A stretch of 64,000 nucleotides of DNA, taken from contig CANUEZ040000191.1 of NCBI GenBank assembly GCA_948099385.1, forward strand, positions 7,750,001 to 7,814,000. The letters are read 5' to 3'. The position numbers and the translations under genes were made by a program. Numbering within the stretch: the stretch's first letter is position 1; every line of letters begins with the position of its first letter. The stretch is from Fasciola hepatica. Taxonomy: Eukaryota; Platyhelminthes; Trematoda; Plagiorchiida; Fasciolidae. Positions 28,402-42,400 of the stretch are shown here, piece after piece. The notes under the pieces were generated by a model, which worked only from the letters and a program-made list of their open reading frames with translations, was not told the DNA's origin and made no database searches.

Positions 28402-31400
28402 GGGCCTAAGTAAAACCAAGGCATTCCCTTATGAACAATCCCCACACAGATTACTCATACAATGCAATAGAGGAGTAGCAGAGTAGATTTGTATAATATG
28501 ATTCTCCATGCAGCTTGAACACTGAACTGACCATTGAAAATTATGGAAGCACTGTACAGCTGTTTGATCCGCTAAGGGAATCATAAGCATTGCACATGGA
28601 CAGAGCCCACACGGGGACACGAACAAGGGTTGGGGTGAACGAATGTCAGTCGAACACCCAAACCACAAGGCTATCCGATATGGGTCTCAACGCTTTGTTC
28701 AACATATACACTACATGATATAGCACAATCCCCAAATTGGCTTCGGCCTCCGCATTAGCTTTGAACGGTAACAACGAAATTCTCGCACACCGATCCAATC
28801 CTATGTTCCATCACTTCTCTATTTATGGGCCTAAGTAAAACCAAGGCATTCCCTTATGAACAATCCCCACACAGATTACTCATACAATGCAATAGAGGAG
28901 TAGCAGAGTAGATTTGTATAATATGATTCTCCATGCAGCTTGAACACTGAACTGACCATTGAAAATTATGGAAGCACTGTACAGCTGTTTGATCCGCTAA
29001 GGGAATCATGAGCATTGCACATGGACAGAGCCCACACGGGGACACGAACAAGGGTTGGGGTGAACGAATGTCAGTCGAACACCCAAACCACAAGGCTATC
29101 CGATATGGGTCTCAACGCTTTGTTCAACATATACACTACATGATATAGCATAATCCCCAAATTGGCTTCGGCTTTTGCTTTCGCTTTCAACGGTAATAAT
29201 CAAATTCTCGCACACCGATCCAATCCTATGTTCCATCACTTCTCTATTTATGGGCCTAAGTAAAACCAAGGCATTCCCTTATGAACAATCCACACACAGA
29301 TTGCTCATACAATGCAATAGAGCAGTAGCAGAGTAGATTTGTATAATATGATTCTCCATGCAGCTTGAACACTGAACTGACCATTGAAAATGATGGAAGC
29401 ACGGTACAGCTTTTTGATCCGCTAAGGGAATCATGAGCATTGCACATGGACAGAGCCCACACGGGGACACGAACAAGGGTTGGGTTGAACGAATGTCAGT
29501 CGAACACCCAAACCACAAGGCTATCCGATATGGGTCTCAACGCATTGTTCAACATATACACAACATGATATAGCACAATCCTCAAATTGGCTTCGGATTT
29601 CGCTTTCGCTTTGAACGGTAACAACCAAATTCTCGCACACCGATCCAATCCTATGTTCGATCAATTCTCTATTTATGGGCCTAAGTAAAACCAAGGCATT
29701 CCCTTATGAACAATCCCCACACAGATTGCTCATACAATGCAATAGAGGAGTAGCAGAGTAGATTTGTATAATATGATTCTCCATGCAGCTTGAACACTGA
29801 ACTGACCATTGAAAATTATGGAGGCACTGTACAGCTGTTTGATCCGCTAAGGGAATCATAAGCATTGCACATGGACAGAGCCCACACGGGGACACGAACA
29901 AGGGTTGGGGTGAACGAATGTCAGTCGAACACCCAAACCACAAGGCTATCCGATATGGGTCTCAAAGCTTTGTTCAACATATACACTACATGATATAGCA
30001 CAATCCCCAAATTGGCTTCGGCCACCGCATTAGCTTTGAACGATAACAACGAACTTCTCGCACACCGATCCAATCCTATGTTCCATCACTTCTCTATTTA
30101 TGGGCCTAAGTAAAACCAAGGCATTCCCTTATGAACAATCCACACAGATTACTCATACAATGCAATAGAGCAGTAGCAGAGTAGATTTGTATTATATGAT
30201 TCTCCATGCAGCTTGAACACTGAACTGACCATTGAAAATGATGGAAGCACTGTACAGCTGTTTGATCCGCTAAGGGAATCATGAGCATTGCACATGGACA
30301 GAGCCCACACGGGGACACGAACAAGGGTTGGGGTGAACGAATGTCAGTCGAACACCCAAACCACAAGGCTATCCGATATGGGTCTCAACGCTTTGTTCAA
30401 CATATACACTACATGATATAGCATAATCCCCAAATTGGCTTCGGCTTTCGCTTTCGCTTTCAACGGTAATAATCAAATTCTCGCACACCGATCCAATCCT
30501 ATGTTCCATCACTTCTCTATTTATGGGCCTAAGTAAAACCAAGGCATTCCCTTATGCACAATCCCCACACAGATTGCTCATACAATGCAATAGAGCAGTA
30601 GCAGAGTAGATTTGTATAATATGATTCTCCATGCAGCTTGAACACTGAACTGACCATTGAAAATGATGGAAGCACTGTACAGTTGTTTGATCCGCTAAGG
30701 GAATCATGAGCATTGCACATGGACAGAGCCCACACGGGGACACGAACAAGGGTTTGGGTGAACGAACGTCAGTCGAACACCCAAACTACAAGGCTATCCC
30801 ATATGGGTCTCAACGCTTTGTTCAACATATACAATACATGATATAGCACAATCCCCAAATTGGTTCGGCCTCCGCATTAACTTTGAACGGTAACAACCAA
30901 ATTCTCGCACACCGATCCAATCCTATGTTCCATCACTTCTCTATTTATGGGCCTAAGTAAAACCAAGGCATTCCCTTATGAACAATCCCCACACAGATTG
31001 CTCATACAATGCAATAGAGCAGTAGCAGAGTAGATTTGTATTATATGATTCTCCATGCAGCTTGAACACTGAACTGACCATTGAAAATGATGGAAGCACT
31101 GTACAGCTGGTTGATCCGCTAAGGGAATCATGAGCATTGCACATGGACAGAGCCCACACGGGGACACGAACAAGGGTTGGGGTGAACGAATGTCAGTCGA
31201 ACACCCAAACCACAAGGCTATCCGATATGGGTCTCAAAGCTTTGTTCAACATATACACTACATGATAGAGCCCAATCCCCAAATCGGCTTCGGCCTCCGC
31301 ATTAGCTTTGAACGGTAACAACGAACTTCTCGCACACCGATCCAATCCTATGTTCCATCACTTCTCTATTTATGGGCCTAAGTAAAACCAAGGCATTCCC

Positions 31401-34104
31401 TTATGAACAATCCCCACACAGATTACTCATACAATGCAATAGAGGAGTAGCAGAGTAGATTTGTATAATATGATTCTCCATGCAGCTTGAACACTGAACT
31501 GACCATTGAAAATTATGGAAGCACTGTACAGCTGTTTGATCCGCTAAGGGAATCATAAGCATTGCACATGGACAGAGCCCACACGGGGACACGAACAAGG
31601 GTTGGGGTGAACGAATGTCAGTCGAACACCCAAACCACAAGGCTATCCGATATGGGTCTCAACGCTTTGTTCAACATATACACTACATGATATAGCACAA
31701 TCCCCAAATTGGCTTCGGCCTCCGCATTAGCTTTGAACGGTAACAACGAAATTCTCGCACACCGATCCAATCCTATGTTCCATCACTTCTCTATTTATGG
31801 GCCTAAGTAAAACCAAGGCATTCCCTTATGAACAATCCCCACACAGATTACTCATACAATGCAATAGAGGAGTAGCAGAGTAGATTTGTATAATATGATT
31901 CTCCATGCAGCTTGAACACTGAACTGACCATTGAAAATTATGGAAGCACTGTACAGCTGTTTGATCCGCTAAGGGAATCATGAGCATTGCACATGGACAG
32001 AGCCCACACGGGGACACGAACAAGGGTTGGGGTGAACGAATGTCAGTCGAACACCCAAACCACAAGGCTATCCGATATGGGTCTCAACGCTTTGTTCAAC
32101 ATATACACTACATGATATAGCATAATCCCCAAATTGGCTTCGGCTTTTGCTTTCGCTTTCAACGGTAATAATCAAATTCTCGCACACCGATCCAATCCTA
32201 TGTTCCATCACTTCTCTATTTATGGGCCTAAGTAAAACCAAGGCATTCCCTTATGAACAATCCACACACAGATTGCTCATACAATGCAATAGAGCAGTAG
32301 CAGAGTAGATTTGTATAATATGATTCTCCATGCAGCTTGAACACTGAACTGACCATTGAAAATGATGGAAGCACGGTACAGCTTTTTGATCCGCTAAGGG
32401 AATCATGAGCATTGCACATGGACAGAGCCCACACGGGGACACGAACAAGGGTTGGGTTGAACGAATGTCAGTCGAACACCCAAACCACAAGGCTATCCGA
32501 TATGGGTCTCAACGCATTGTTCAACATATACACAACATGATATAGCACAATCCTCAAATTGGCTTCGGATTTCGCTTTCGCTTTGAACGGTAACAACCAA
32601 ATTCTCGCACACCGATCCAATCCTATGTTCGATCAATTCTCTATTTATGGGCCTAAGTAAAACCAAGGCATTCCCTTATGAACAATCCCCACACAGATTG
32701 CTCATACAATGCAATAGAGGAGTAGCAGAGTAGATTTGTATAATATGATTCTCCATGCAGCTTGAACACTGAACTGACCATTGAAAATTATGGAGGCACT
32801 GTACAGCTGTTTGATCCGCTAAGGGAATCATAAGCATTGCACATGGACAGAGCCCACACGGGGACACGAACAAGGGTTGGGGTGAACGAATGTCAGTCGA
32901 ACACCCAAACCACAAGGCTATCCGATATGGGTCTCAAAGCTTTGTTCAACATATACACTACATGATATAGCACAATCCCCAAATTGGCTTCGGCCACCGC
33001 ATTAGCTTTGAACGATAACAACGAACTTCTCGCACACCGATCCAATCCTATGTTCCATCACTTCTCTATTTATGGGCCTAAGTAAAACCAAGGCATTCCC
33101 TTATGAACAATCCACACAGATTACTCATACAATGCAATAGAGCAGTAGCAGAGTAGATTTGTATTATATGATTCTCCATGCAGCTTGAACACTGAACTGA
33201 CCATTGAAAATGATGGAAGCACTGTACAGCTGTTTGATCCGCTAAGGGAATCATGAGCATTGCACATGGACAGAGCCCACACGGGGACACGAACAAGGGT
33301 TGGGGTGAACGAATGTCAGTCGAACACCCAAACCACAAGGCTATCCGATATGGGTCTCAACGCTTTGTTCAACATATACACTACATGATATAGCATAATC
33401 CCCAAATTGGCTTCGGCTTTCGCTTTCGCTTTCAACGGTAATAATCAAATTCTCGCACACCGATCCAATCCTATGTTCCATCACTTCTCTATTTATGGGC
33501 CTAAGTAAAACCAAGGCATTCCCTTATGCACAATCCCCACACAGATTGCTCATACAATGCAATAGAGCAGTAGCAGAGTAGATTTGTATAATATGATTCT
33601 CCATGCAGCTTGAACACTGAACTGACCATTGAAAATGATGGAAGCACTGTACAGTTGTTTGATCCGCTAAGGGAATCATGAGCATTGCACATGGACAGAG
33701 CCCACACGGGGACACGAACAAGGGTTTGGGTGAACGAACGTCAGTCGAACACCCAAACTACAAGGCTATCCCATATGGGTCTCAACGCTTTGTTCAACAT
33801 ATACAATACATGATATAGCACAATCCCCAAATTGGTTCGGCCTCCGCATTAACTTTGAACGGTAACAACCAAATTCTCGCACACCGATCCAATCCTATGT
33901 TCCATCACTTCTCTATTTATGGGCCTAAGTAAAACCAAGGCATTCCCTTATGAACAATCCCCACACAGATTGCTCATACAATGCAATAGAGCAGTAGCAG
34001 AGTAGATTTGTATTATATGATTCTCCATGCAGCTTGAACACTGAACTGACCATTGAAAATGATGGAAGCACTGTACAGCTGGTTGATCCGCTAAGGGAAT
34101 CATG
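28160..34104. repeat. 2,972-bp heptamer HOR in two tandem copies
   Basis: Seven consecutive monomers are repeated directly downstream at an offset of 2,972 bp: 28402/31374, 28827/31799, 29252/32224, 29677/32649, 30102/33074, 30525/33497 and 30949/33921. Every private variant I checked recurs. They are the ATAGAGGAGTAGCAG change, TATGGAGGCACTG, GGCCACCGCATTAGC with GAACGATAACAACG, TTATGCACAATCC, the one-base-short TTGGTTCGGCC, and GCTGGTTGATCC. I saw no difference between the copies over the length I compared. The left boundary falls between about 28160 and 28255. Similarity ends near 34238, where the second copy lacks the GATAGAGCCC of the first. Confidence 0.92.
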
Positions 34105-37100
34105 AGCATTGCACATGGACAGAGCCCACACGGGGACACGAACAAGGGTTGGGGTGAACGAATGTCAGTCGAACACCCAAACCACAAGGCTATCCGATAT
34201 GGGTCTCAAAGCTTTGTTCAACATATACACTACATGATATAGCACAATCCCCAAATTGGCTTCGGCCTCCGCATTAGCTTTGAACGGTAACAACCAAATT
34301 CTCGCACACCGATCCAATCCTATGTTCCATCACTTCTCTATTTATGGGCCTAAGTAAAACCAAGGCATCCCCTTATGAACAATCCACACAGATTACTCAT
34401 ACAATGCAATAGAGCAGTAGCAGAGTAGATTTGTATAATATGATTCTCCATGCAGCTTGAACACTGAACTGACCATTGAAAATGATGGAAGCACTGTACA
34501 GCTGGTTGATCCGCTAAGGGAATCATGAGCATTGCACATGGACAGAGCCCACACGGGGACACGAACAAGGGTTGGGGTGAACGAATGTCAGTCGAACACC
34601 CAAACCACAAGGCTATCCGATATGGGTCTCAACGCTTTGTTCAACATATACAATACATGATATAGCACAATCCCCAAATTGGCTGCGGCTTTCGCTTTCG
34701 CTTTGAACGGTAACAATCAAATTCTCGCACACCGATCCAATCCTATGTTCCATCACTTCTCTATTTATGGGCCTAAGTAAAACCAAGGCATTCCCTTATG
34801 AACAATCCCCACACAGATTGCTCATACAATGCAATAGAGCAGTAGCAGAGTAGATTTGTATAATATGATTCTCCATGCAGCTTGAACACTGAACTGACCA
34901 TTGAAAATGATGGAAGCACTGTACAGCTGTTTGATCCGCTAAGGGAATCATGAGCATTGCACATGGACAGAGCCCACACGGGGACACGAACAAGGGTTGG
35001 GGTGAACGAATGTCAGTCGAACACCCAAACCACAAGGCTATCCCATATGGGTCTCAACGCTTTGTTCAACATATACACCACATGATATAGCACAATCCCC
35101 AAATTGGCTCAGGCTTTCGCTTTCGCTTTCAACGGTAATAATCAAATTCTCGCACACCGATCCAATCCTATGTTCCATCACTTCTCTATTCATGGGCCTA
35201 AGTAAAACCAAGGCATTCCCTTATGAACAATCCCCACACAGATTGCTCATACAATGCAATAGAGCAGTAGCAGAGTAGATTTGTATTATATGATTCTCCA
35301 TGCAGCTTGAACACTGAACTGACCATTGAAAATGATGGAAGCACTGTACAGCTGTTTGATCCGCTAAGGGAATCATGAGCATTGCACATGGACAGAGCCC
35401 ACACGGGGACACGAACAAGGGTTGGGGTGAACGAATGTCAGTCGAACACCCAAACCACAAGGCTATCCGATATGGGTCTCAACGCTTTGTTCAACATATA
35501 CACTACATGATATAGCATCATCCCCGAATTGGCTTCGGCTTTCGCTTTCGCTTTCAACGGTAATAATCAAATTCTCGCACACCGATCCAATCCTATGTTC
35601 CATCACTTCTCTATTTATGGGCCTAAGTAAAACCAAGGCATTCCCTTATGAACAATCCCCACACCGATTGCTCATACAATGCAATAGAGCAGTAGCAGAG
35701 TAGATTTGTATAATATGATTCTCCATGCAGCTTGAACACTGAACTGACCATTGAAAATGATGGAAGCACTGTACAGTTGTTTGATCCGCTAAGGGAATCA
35801 TGAGCATTGCACATGGACAGAGCCCACACGGGGACACGAACAAGGGTTTGGGTGAACGAACGTCAGTCGAACACCCAAACTACAAGGCTATCCCATATGG
35901 GTCTCAACGCTTTGTTCAACATATACAATACATGATATAGCACAATCCCCAAATTGGTTCGGCCTCCGCATTAACTTTGAACGGTAACAACCAAATTCTC
36001 GCACACCGATCCAATCCTATGTTCCATCAATTCTCTATTTATGGGCCTAAGTAAAACCAAGGCATTCCCTTATGAACAATCCCCACACAGATTGCTCATA
36101 CAATGCAATAGAGCAGTAGCAGAGTAGATTTGTATTATATGATTCTCCATGCAGCTTGAACACTGAACTGACCATTGAAAATGATGGAAGCACTGTACAG
36201 CTGTTTGATCCGCTAAGGGAATCATGAGCATTGCACATGGACAGAGCCCACACGGGGACACGAACAAGGGTTGGGGTGAACGAATGTCAGTCGAACACCC
36301 AAACCACAAGGCTATCCGATATGGGTCTCAAAGCTTTGTTCAACATATACACTACATGATATAGCACAATCCCCAAATTGGCTTCGGCCTCCGCATTAGC
36401 TTTGAACGGTAACAACCAAATTCTCGCACACCGATCCAATCCTATGTTCCATCACTTCTCTATTTATGTGCCTAAGTAAAACCAAGGCATCCCCTTATGA
36501 ACAATCCACACAGATTACTCATACAATGCAATAGAGCAGTAGCAGAGTAGATTTGTATAATATGATTCTCCATGCAGCTTGAACACTGAACTGACCATTG
36601 AAAATGATGGAAGCACTGTACAGCTGGTTGATCCGCTAAGGGAATCATGAGCATTGCACATGGACAGAGCCCACACGGGGACACGAACAAGGGTTGGGGT
36701 GAACGAATGTCAGTCGAACACCCAAACCACAAGGCTATCCGATATGGGTCTCAACGCTTTGTTCAACATATACAATACATGATATAGCACAATCCCCAAA
36801 TTGGCTGCGGCTTTCGCTTTCGCTTTGAACGGTAACAATCAAATTCTCGCACACCGATCCAATCCTATGTTCCATCACTTCTCTATTTATGGGCCTAAGT
36901 AAAACCAAGGCATTCCCTTATGAACAATCCCCACACAGATTGCTCATACAATGCAATAGAGCAGTAGCAGAGTAGATTTGTATAATATGATTCTCCATGC
37001 AGCTTGAACACTGAACTGACCATTGAAAATGATGGAAGCACTGTACAGCTTTTTGATCCGCTAAGGGAATCATGAGCATTGCACATGGACAGAGCCCACA

Positions 37101-37740
37101 CGGGGACACGAACAAGGGTTGGGGTGAACGAATGTCAGTCGAACACCCAAACCACAAGGCTATCCCATATGGGTCTCAACGCTTTGTTCAACATATACAC
37201 CACATGATATAGCACAATCCCCAAATTGGCTCAGGCTTTCGCTTTCGCTTTGAACGGTAATAATCAAATTCTCGCACACCGATCCAATCCTATGTTCCAT
37301 CACTTCTCTATTCATGGGCCTAAGTAAAACCAAGGCATTCCCTTATGAACAATCCCCACACAGATTGCTCATACAATGCAATAGAGCAGTAGCAGAGTAA
37401 ATTTGTATTATATGATTCTCCATGCAGCTTGAACACTGAACTGACCATTGAAAATGATGGAAGCACTGTACAGCTGTTTGATCCGCTAAGGGAATCATGA
37501 GCATTGCACGTGGACAGAGCCCACACGGGGACACGAACAAGGGTTGGGGTGAACGAATGTCAGTCGAACACCCAAACCACAAGGCTATCCGATATGGGTC
37601 TCAACGCTTTGTTCAACATATACACTACATGATATAGCATAATCCCCAAATTGGATTCGGCTTTCGCTTTCGCTTTCAACGGTAATAATCAAATTCTCGC
37701 ACACCGATCCAATCCTATGTTCCATCACTTCTCTATTTAT
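33497..37740. repeat. 2,122-bp pentamer duplication overlapping the heptamer
   Basis: Units 33497, 33921, 34346, 34769 and 35194 recur at 35619, 36043, 36468, 36891 and 37316, offset 2,122 bp. Shared markers are TGTACAGTTGTTTGATCC with CAAACTACAAGGC and TTGGTTCGGCC, then GGCATCCCCTTATG with GCTGGTTGATCC, then ATTGGCTCAGGCTTTCGC and CTATTCATGGGCC. The copies differ at several bases: TTATGCACAATCC versus TTATGAACAATCC, CTGGTTG versus CTGTTTG at one unit, TTTATGGGCC versus TTTATGTGCC, and TACAGCTG versus TACAGCTTTT. It therefore appears older than the heptamer copy, or has undergone more conversion. Confidence 0.88.
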
Positions 37741-39440
37741 GGGCCTAAGTAAAACCAAGGCATTCCCTTATGAACAATCCCCACACAGATTGCTCATACA
37801 ATGCAATAGTGCAGTAGCAGAGTAGATTTGTATAATATGATTCTCCATGCAGCTTGAACACTGAACTGACCATTGAAAATTATGGAAGCACTGTAGAGCT
37901 GGTTGATCCGCTAAGGGAATCATGAGCATTGCACATGGACAGAGCCCACACGGGGACACGAACAAGGGTTGGGGTGAACGATTGTCAGTCGAACACCCAA
38001 ACCACAAGGCTATCCCATATGGGTCTCAACGCTTTGTTCAACATATACACTACATTATATAGCATAATCCCCAAATTGGCTTCGGCTTTCGCTTTCGCTT
38101 TCAACGGTAATAATCAAATTCTCGCACACCGATCCAATCCTATGTTCCATCACTTCTCTATTTATGGGCCTAAGTAAAACCAAGGCATTCCCTTATGAAC
38201 AATCCCCACACAGATTGCTCATACAATGCAATAGAGCAGTAGCAGAGTAGATTTGTATAATATGATTCTCCATGCAGCTTGAACACTGAACTGACCATTG
38301 AAAATGATGGAAGCACTGTACAGCTGTTTGATCCGCTAAGGGAATCATGAGCATTGCACATGGACAGAGCCCACACGGGGACACGAACAAGGGTCGGGGT
38401 GAACGAACGTCAGTCGAACACCCAAACCACAAGGCTATCCCATATGGGTCTCAACGCTTTGTTCAACATATACACTACATGATATAGCACAATCCCCAAA
38501 TTGGATTCGGCTTTCGCTTTCGCTTTGAACGGTAACAACCAAATTCTCGCACACCGATCCAATCCTATGTTCCATCACTTCTCCATTTATGGGCCTAAGT
38601 AAAACCAAGGCATTCCCTTATGAACAATCCCCACACAGATTGCTCATACAATGCAATAGAGCAGTAGCAGAGTAGATTTGTATAATATGATTCTCCATGC
38701 AGCTTGAACACTGAACTGACCATTGAAAATGATGGAAGCACTGTACAGCTGTTTGATCCGCTAAGGGAATCATGAGCATTGCACATGGACAGAGCCCACA
38801 CGGGGACACGAACAAGGGTTGGGGTGAACGAACGTCAGTCGAACACCCAAACCACAAGGCTATCCGATATGGGTCTCAACGCTTTGTTCAACATATGCAC
38901 TACATGATATAGCACAATCCCCAAATTGGCTTCGGCCTCCGCATTAGCTTTGAACGGTAACAACCAAATTCTCGCACACCGATCCAATCCTATGTTCCAT
39001 CAATTCTCTATTTATGGGCCTAAGTAAAACCAAGGCATTCCCTTATGAACAATCCCCACACAGATTGCTCATACAATGCAATAGAGCAGTAGCAGAGTAG
39101 ATTTGTATAATATGATTCTCCATGCAGCTTGAACACTGAACTGACCATTGAAAATGATGGAAGCACTGTACAGCTGTTTGATCCGCTAAGGGAATCATAA
39201 GCATTGCACATGGACAGAGCCCACACGCGGACACGAACAAGGGTTGGGGTGAACGAATGTCAGTCGAACACCCAAACCACAAGGCTATCCGATATGGGTC
39301 TGAACGCTTTGTTCAACATATACACCACATGATATAGCATAATCCCCAAATTGGCTTCGGCCTCCGCATTAGCTTTGAACGGTAACAACCAAATTCTCGC
39401 ACACCGATCCAATCCTATGTTCCATCAATTCTCTATTTAT
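37741..39440. repeat. Four monomers without a clear local HOR
   Basis: Units start at 37741, 38166, 38591 and 39016. The first has the ACATTATATAG variant otherwise seen at 6.3-10.1 kb, together with GTAGAGCTGGTTG and CAACGGTAATAATC. The second has GGGTCGGGGTG and the fourth ACACGCGGACACG. The last two are type B. Nothing other than satellite sequence is present. Confidence 0.8.
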
Positions 39441-42400
39441 GGGCCTAAGTAAAACCAAGGCATTCCCTTATGAACAATCCCCACACAGATTGCTCATACA
39501 ATGCAATAGAGCAGTAGCAGAGTAGATTTGTATTATATGATTCTCCATGCAGCTTGAACACTGAACTGACCATTGAAAATGATGGAAGCACTGTACAGCT
39601 GTTTGATCCGCTAAGGGAATCATGAGCATTGCACATGGACAGAGCCCACACGGGGACACGAACAAGGGTTGGGGTGAACGAATGTCAGTCGAACACCCAA
39701 ACCACAAGGCTATCCGATATGGTTCTCAACGTTTGTTCAAAATATATACTACATGATATAGCACAATCCCCAAATTGGATTCGGCTTTCGCTTTCGCTTT
39801 GAACGGTAACAACCAAATTCTCGCGCACCGATCCAATCCTATGTTCCATCAATTCTCTATTTATGGGCCTAAGTAAAACCAAGGCATTCCCTTATGAACA
39901 ATCCCCACACAGATTGATCATACAATGCAATAGAGCAGTAGCAGAGTAGATTTGTATAATATGATTCTCCATGCAGCTTGAACACTGAACTGACCATTGA
40001 AAATGATGGAAGCACTGTACAGCTGTTTGATCCGCTAAGGGAATCATGAGCATTGCACATGGACAGAGCCCACACGGGGACACGAACAAGGGTTGGGGTG
40101 AACGAACGTCAGTCGAACACCCAAACCACAAGGCTATCCGATATGGGTCTCAACGCTTTGTTCGACATATACACTACATGATTCAGCATAATCCCACAAT
40201 TGGCTTCGGCCTCCGCATTAGCTTTGAACGGTAACAACCAAATTCTCGCACACCGATCCAATCCTATGTTCCATCAATTCTCTATTTATGGGCCTAAGTA
40301 AAACCAAGGCATTCCCTTATGAACAATCCCCACACAGATTGCTCATACAATCCAATAGAGCAGTAGCAGAGTAGATTTGTATTATATGATTCTCCATGCA
40401 GCTTGAACACTGAACTGACCATTGAAAATTATGGAAGCACTGTACAGCTGTTTGATCCGCTAAGGGAATCATGAGCATTGCACATGGACAGAGCCCACAC
40501 GGGGACACGAACAAGGGTTTGGGTGAACGAACGTCAGTCGAACACCCAAACCACAAGGCTATCGGATATGGTTCTCAACGCTTTGTTCAACATATACACT
40601 ACATGATATAGCACAATCCCCAAATTGGCTTCGGCCTCCGCATTAGCTTTGAACGGTAACAACCGAATTCTCGCACACCGATCCAATCCTATGTTCCATC
40701 AATTCTCTATTTATGGGCCTAAGTAAAACCAAGGCATTCCCTTATGAACAATCCCCACACAGATTGCTCATACAATGCAATAGAGCAGTAGCAGAGTAGA
40801 TTTGTATTATATGATTCTCCATGCAGCTTGAACACTGAACTGACCATTGAAAATGATGGAAGCACTGTACAGCTGTTTGATCCGCTAAGGGAATCATGAG
40901 CATTGCACATGGACAGAGCCCACACGGGGACACGAACAAGGGTTTGGGTGAACGAACGTCAGTCGAACACCCAAACCACAAGGCTATCCGATATGGGTCT
41001 CAACGCTTTGTTCAAAATATACACTACATGATATAGCACAATCCCCAAATTGGATTCGGCTTTCGCTTTCGCTTTGAACGGTAACAACCAAATTCTCGCG
41101 CACCGATCCAATCCTATGTTCCATCAATTCTCTATTTATGGGCCTAAGTAAAACCAAGGCATTCCCTTATGAACAATCCCCACACAGATTGATCATACAA
41201 TGCAATAGAGCAGTAGCAGAGTAGATTTGTATTATATGATTCTCCATGCAGCTTGAACACTGAACTGACCATTGAAAATGATGGAAGCACTGTACAGCTG
41301 TTTGATCCGCTAAGGGAATCATGAGCAGTGCACATGGACAGAGCCCACACGGGGACACGAACAAGGGTTTGGGTGAACGAACGTCAGTCGAACACCCAAA
41401 CCACAAGGCTATCCGATATGGGTCTCAACGCTTTGTTCAACATATACACTACATGATATAGCACAATCCCCAAATTGGCTTCGGCCTCCGCATTAGCTTT
41501 GAACGGTAACAACGAAATTCTCGCACAACGATCCAATCCTATGTTCCATCAATTCTCTATTTATGGGCCTAAGTAAAACCAAGGCATTCCCTTATGAACA
41601 ATCCCCACACAGATTGCTCATACAATGCAATAGAGCAGTAGCAGAGTAGATTTGTATTATATGATTCTCCATGCAGCTTGAACACTGAACTGACCATTGA
41701 AAATTATGGAAGCACTGTACAGCTGTTTGATCCGCTAAGGGAATCATGAGCATTGCACATGGACAGAGCCCACACGGGGACACGAACAAGGGTTGGGGTG
41801 AACGAACGTCAGTGGAACACCCAAACCACAAGGCTATCGGATATGGTTCTCAACGCTTTGTTCAACATATACACTACATGATATAGCACAATCCCCAAAT
41901 TGGATTCGGCTTTCGCTTTCGCTTTGAACGGTAACAACCGAATTCTCGCGCACCGATCCAATCCTATGTTCCATCACTTCTCTATTTATGGGCCTAAGCA
42001 AAACCAAGGCATTCCCTTATGAACAATCCCCACACAGATTGCTCATACAATGCAATAGAGCAGTAGCAGAGTAGATTTGTATTATATGATTCTCCATGCA
42101 GCTTGAACACTGAACTGACCATTGAAAATGATGGAAGCACTGTAGAGCTGTTTGATCCGCTAAGGGAATCATGAGCAGTGCACATGGACAGAGCCCACAC
42201 GGGGACACGAACAAGGGTTTGGGTGAACGATTGTCAGTCGAACACCCAAACCACAAGGCTATCCGATATGGGTCTCAACGCTTTGTTCAAAATATACACT
42301 ACATGATATAGCACAATCCCCAAATTGGATTCGGCTTTCGCTTTCGCTTTGAACGGTAACAACCAAATTCTCGCGCACCCATCCAATCCTATGTTCCATC

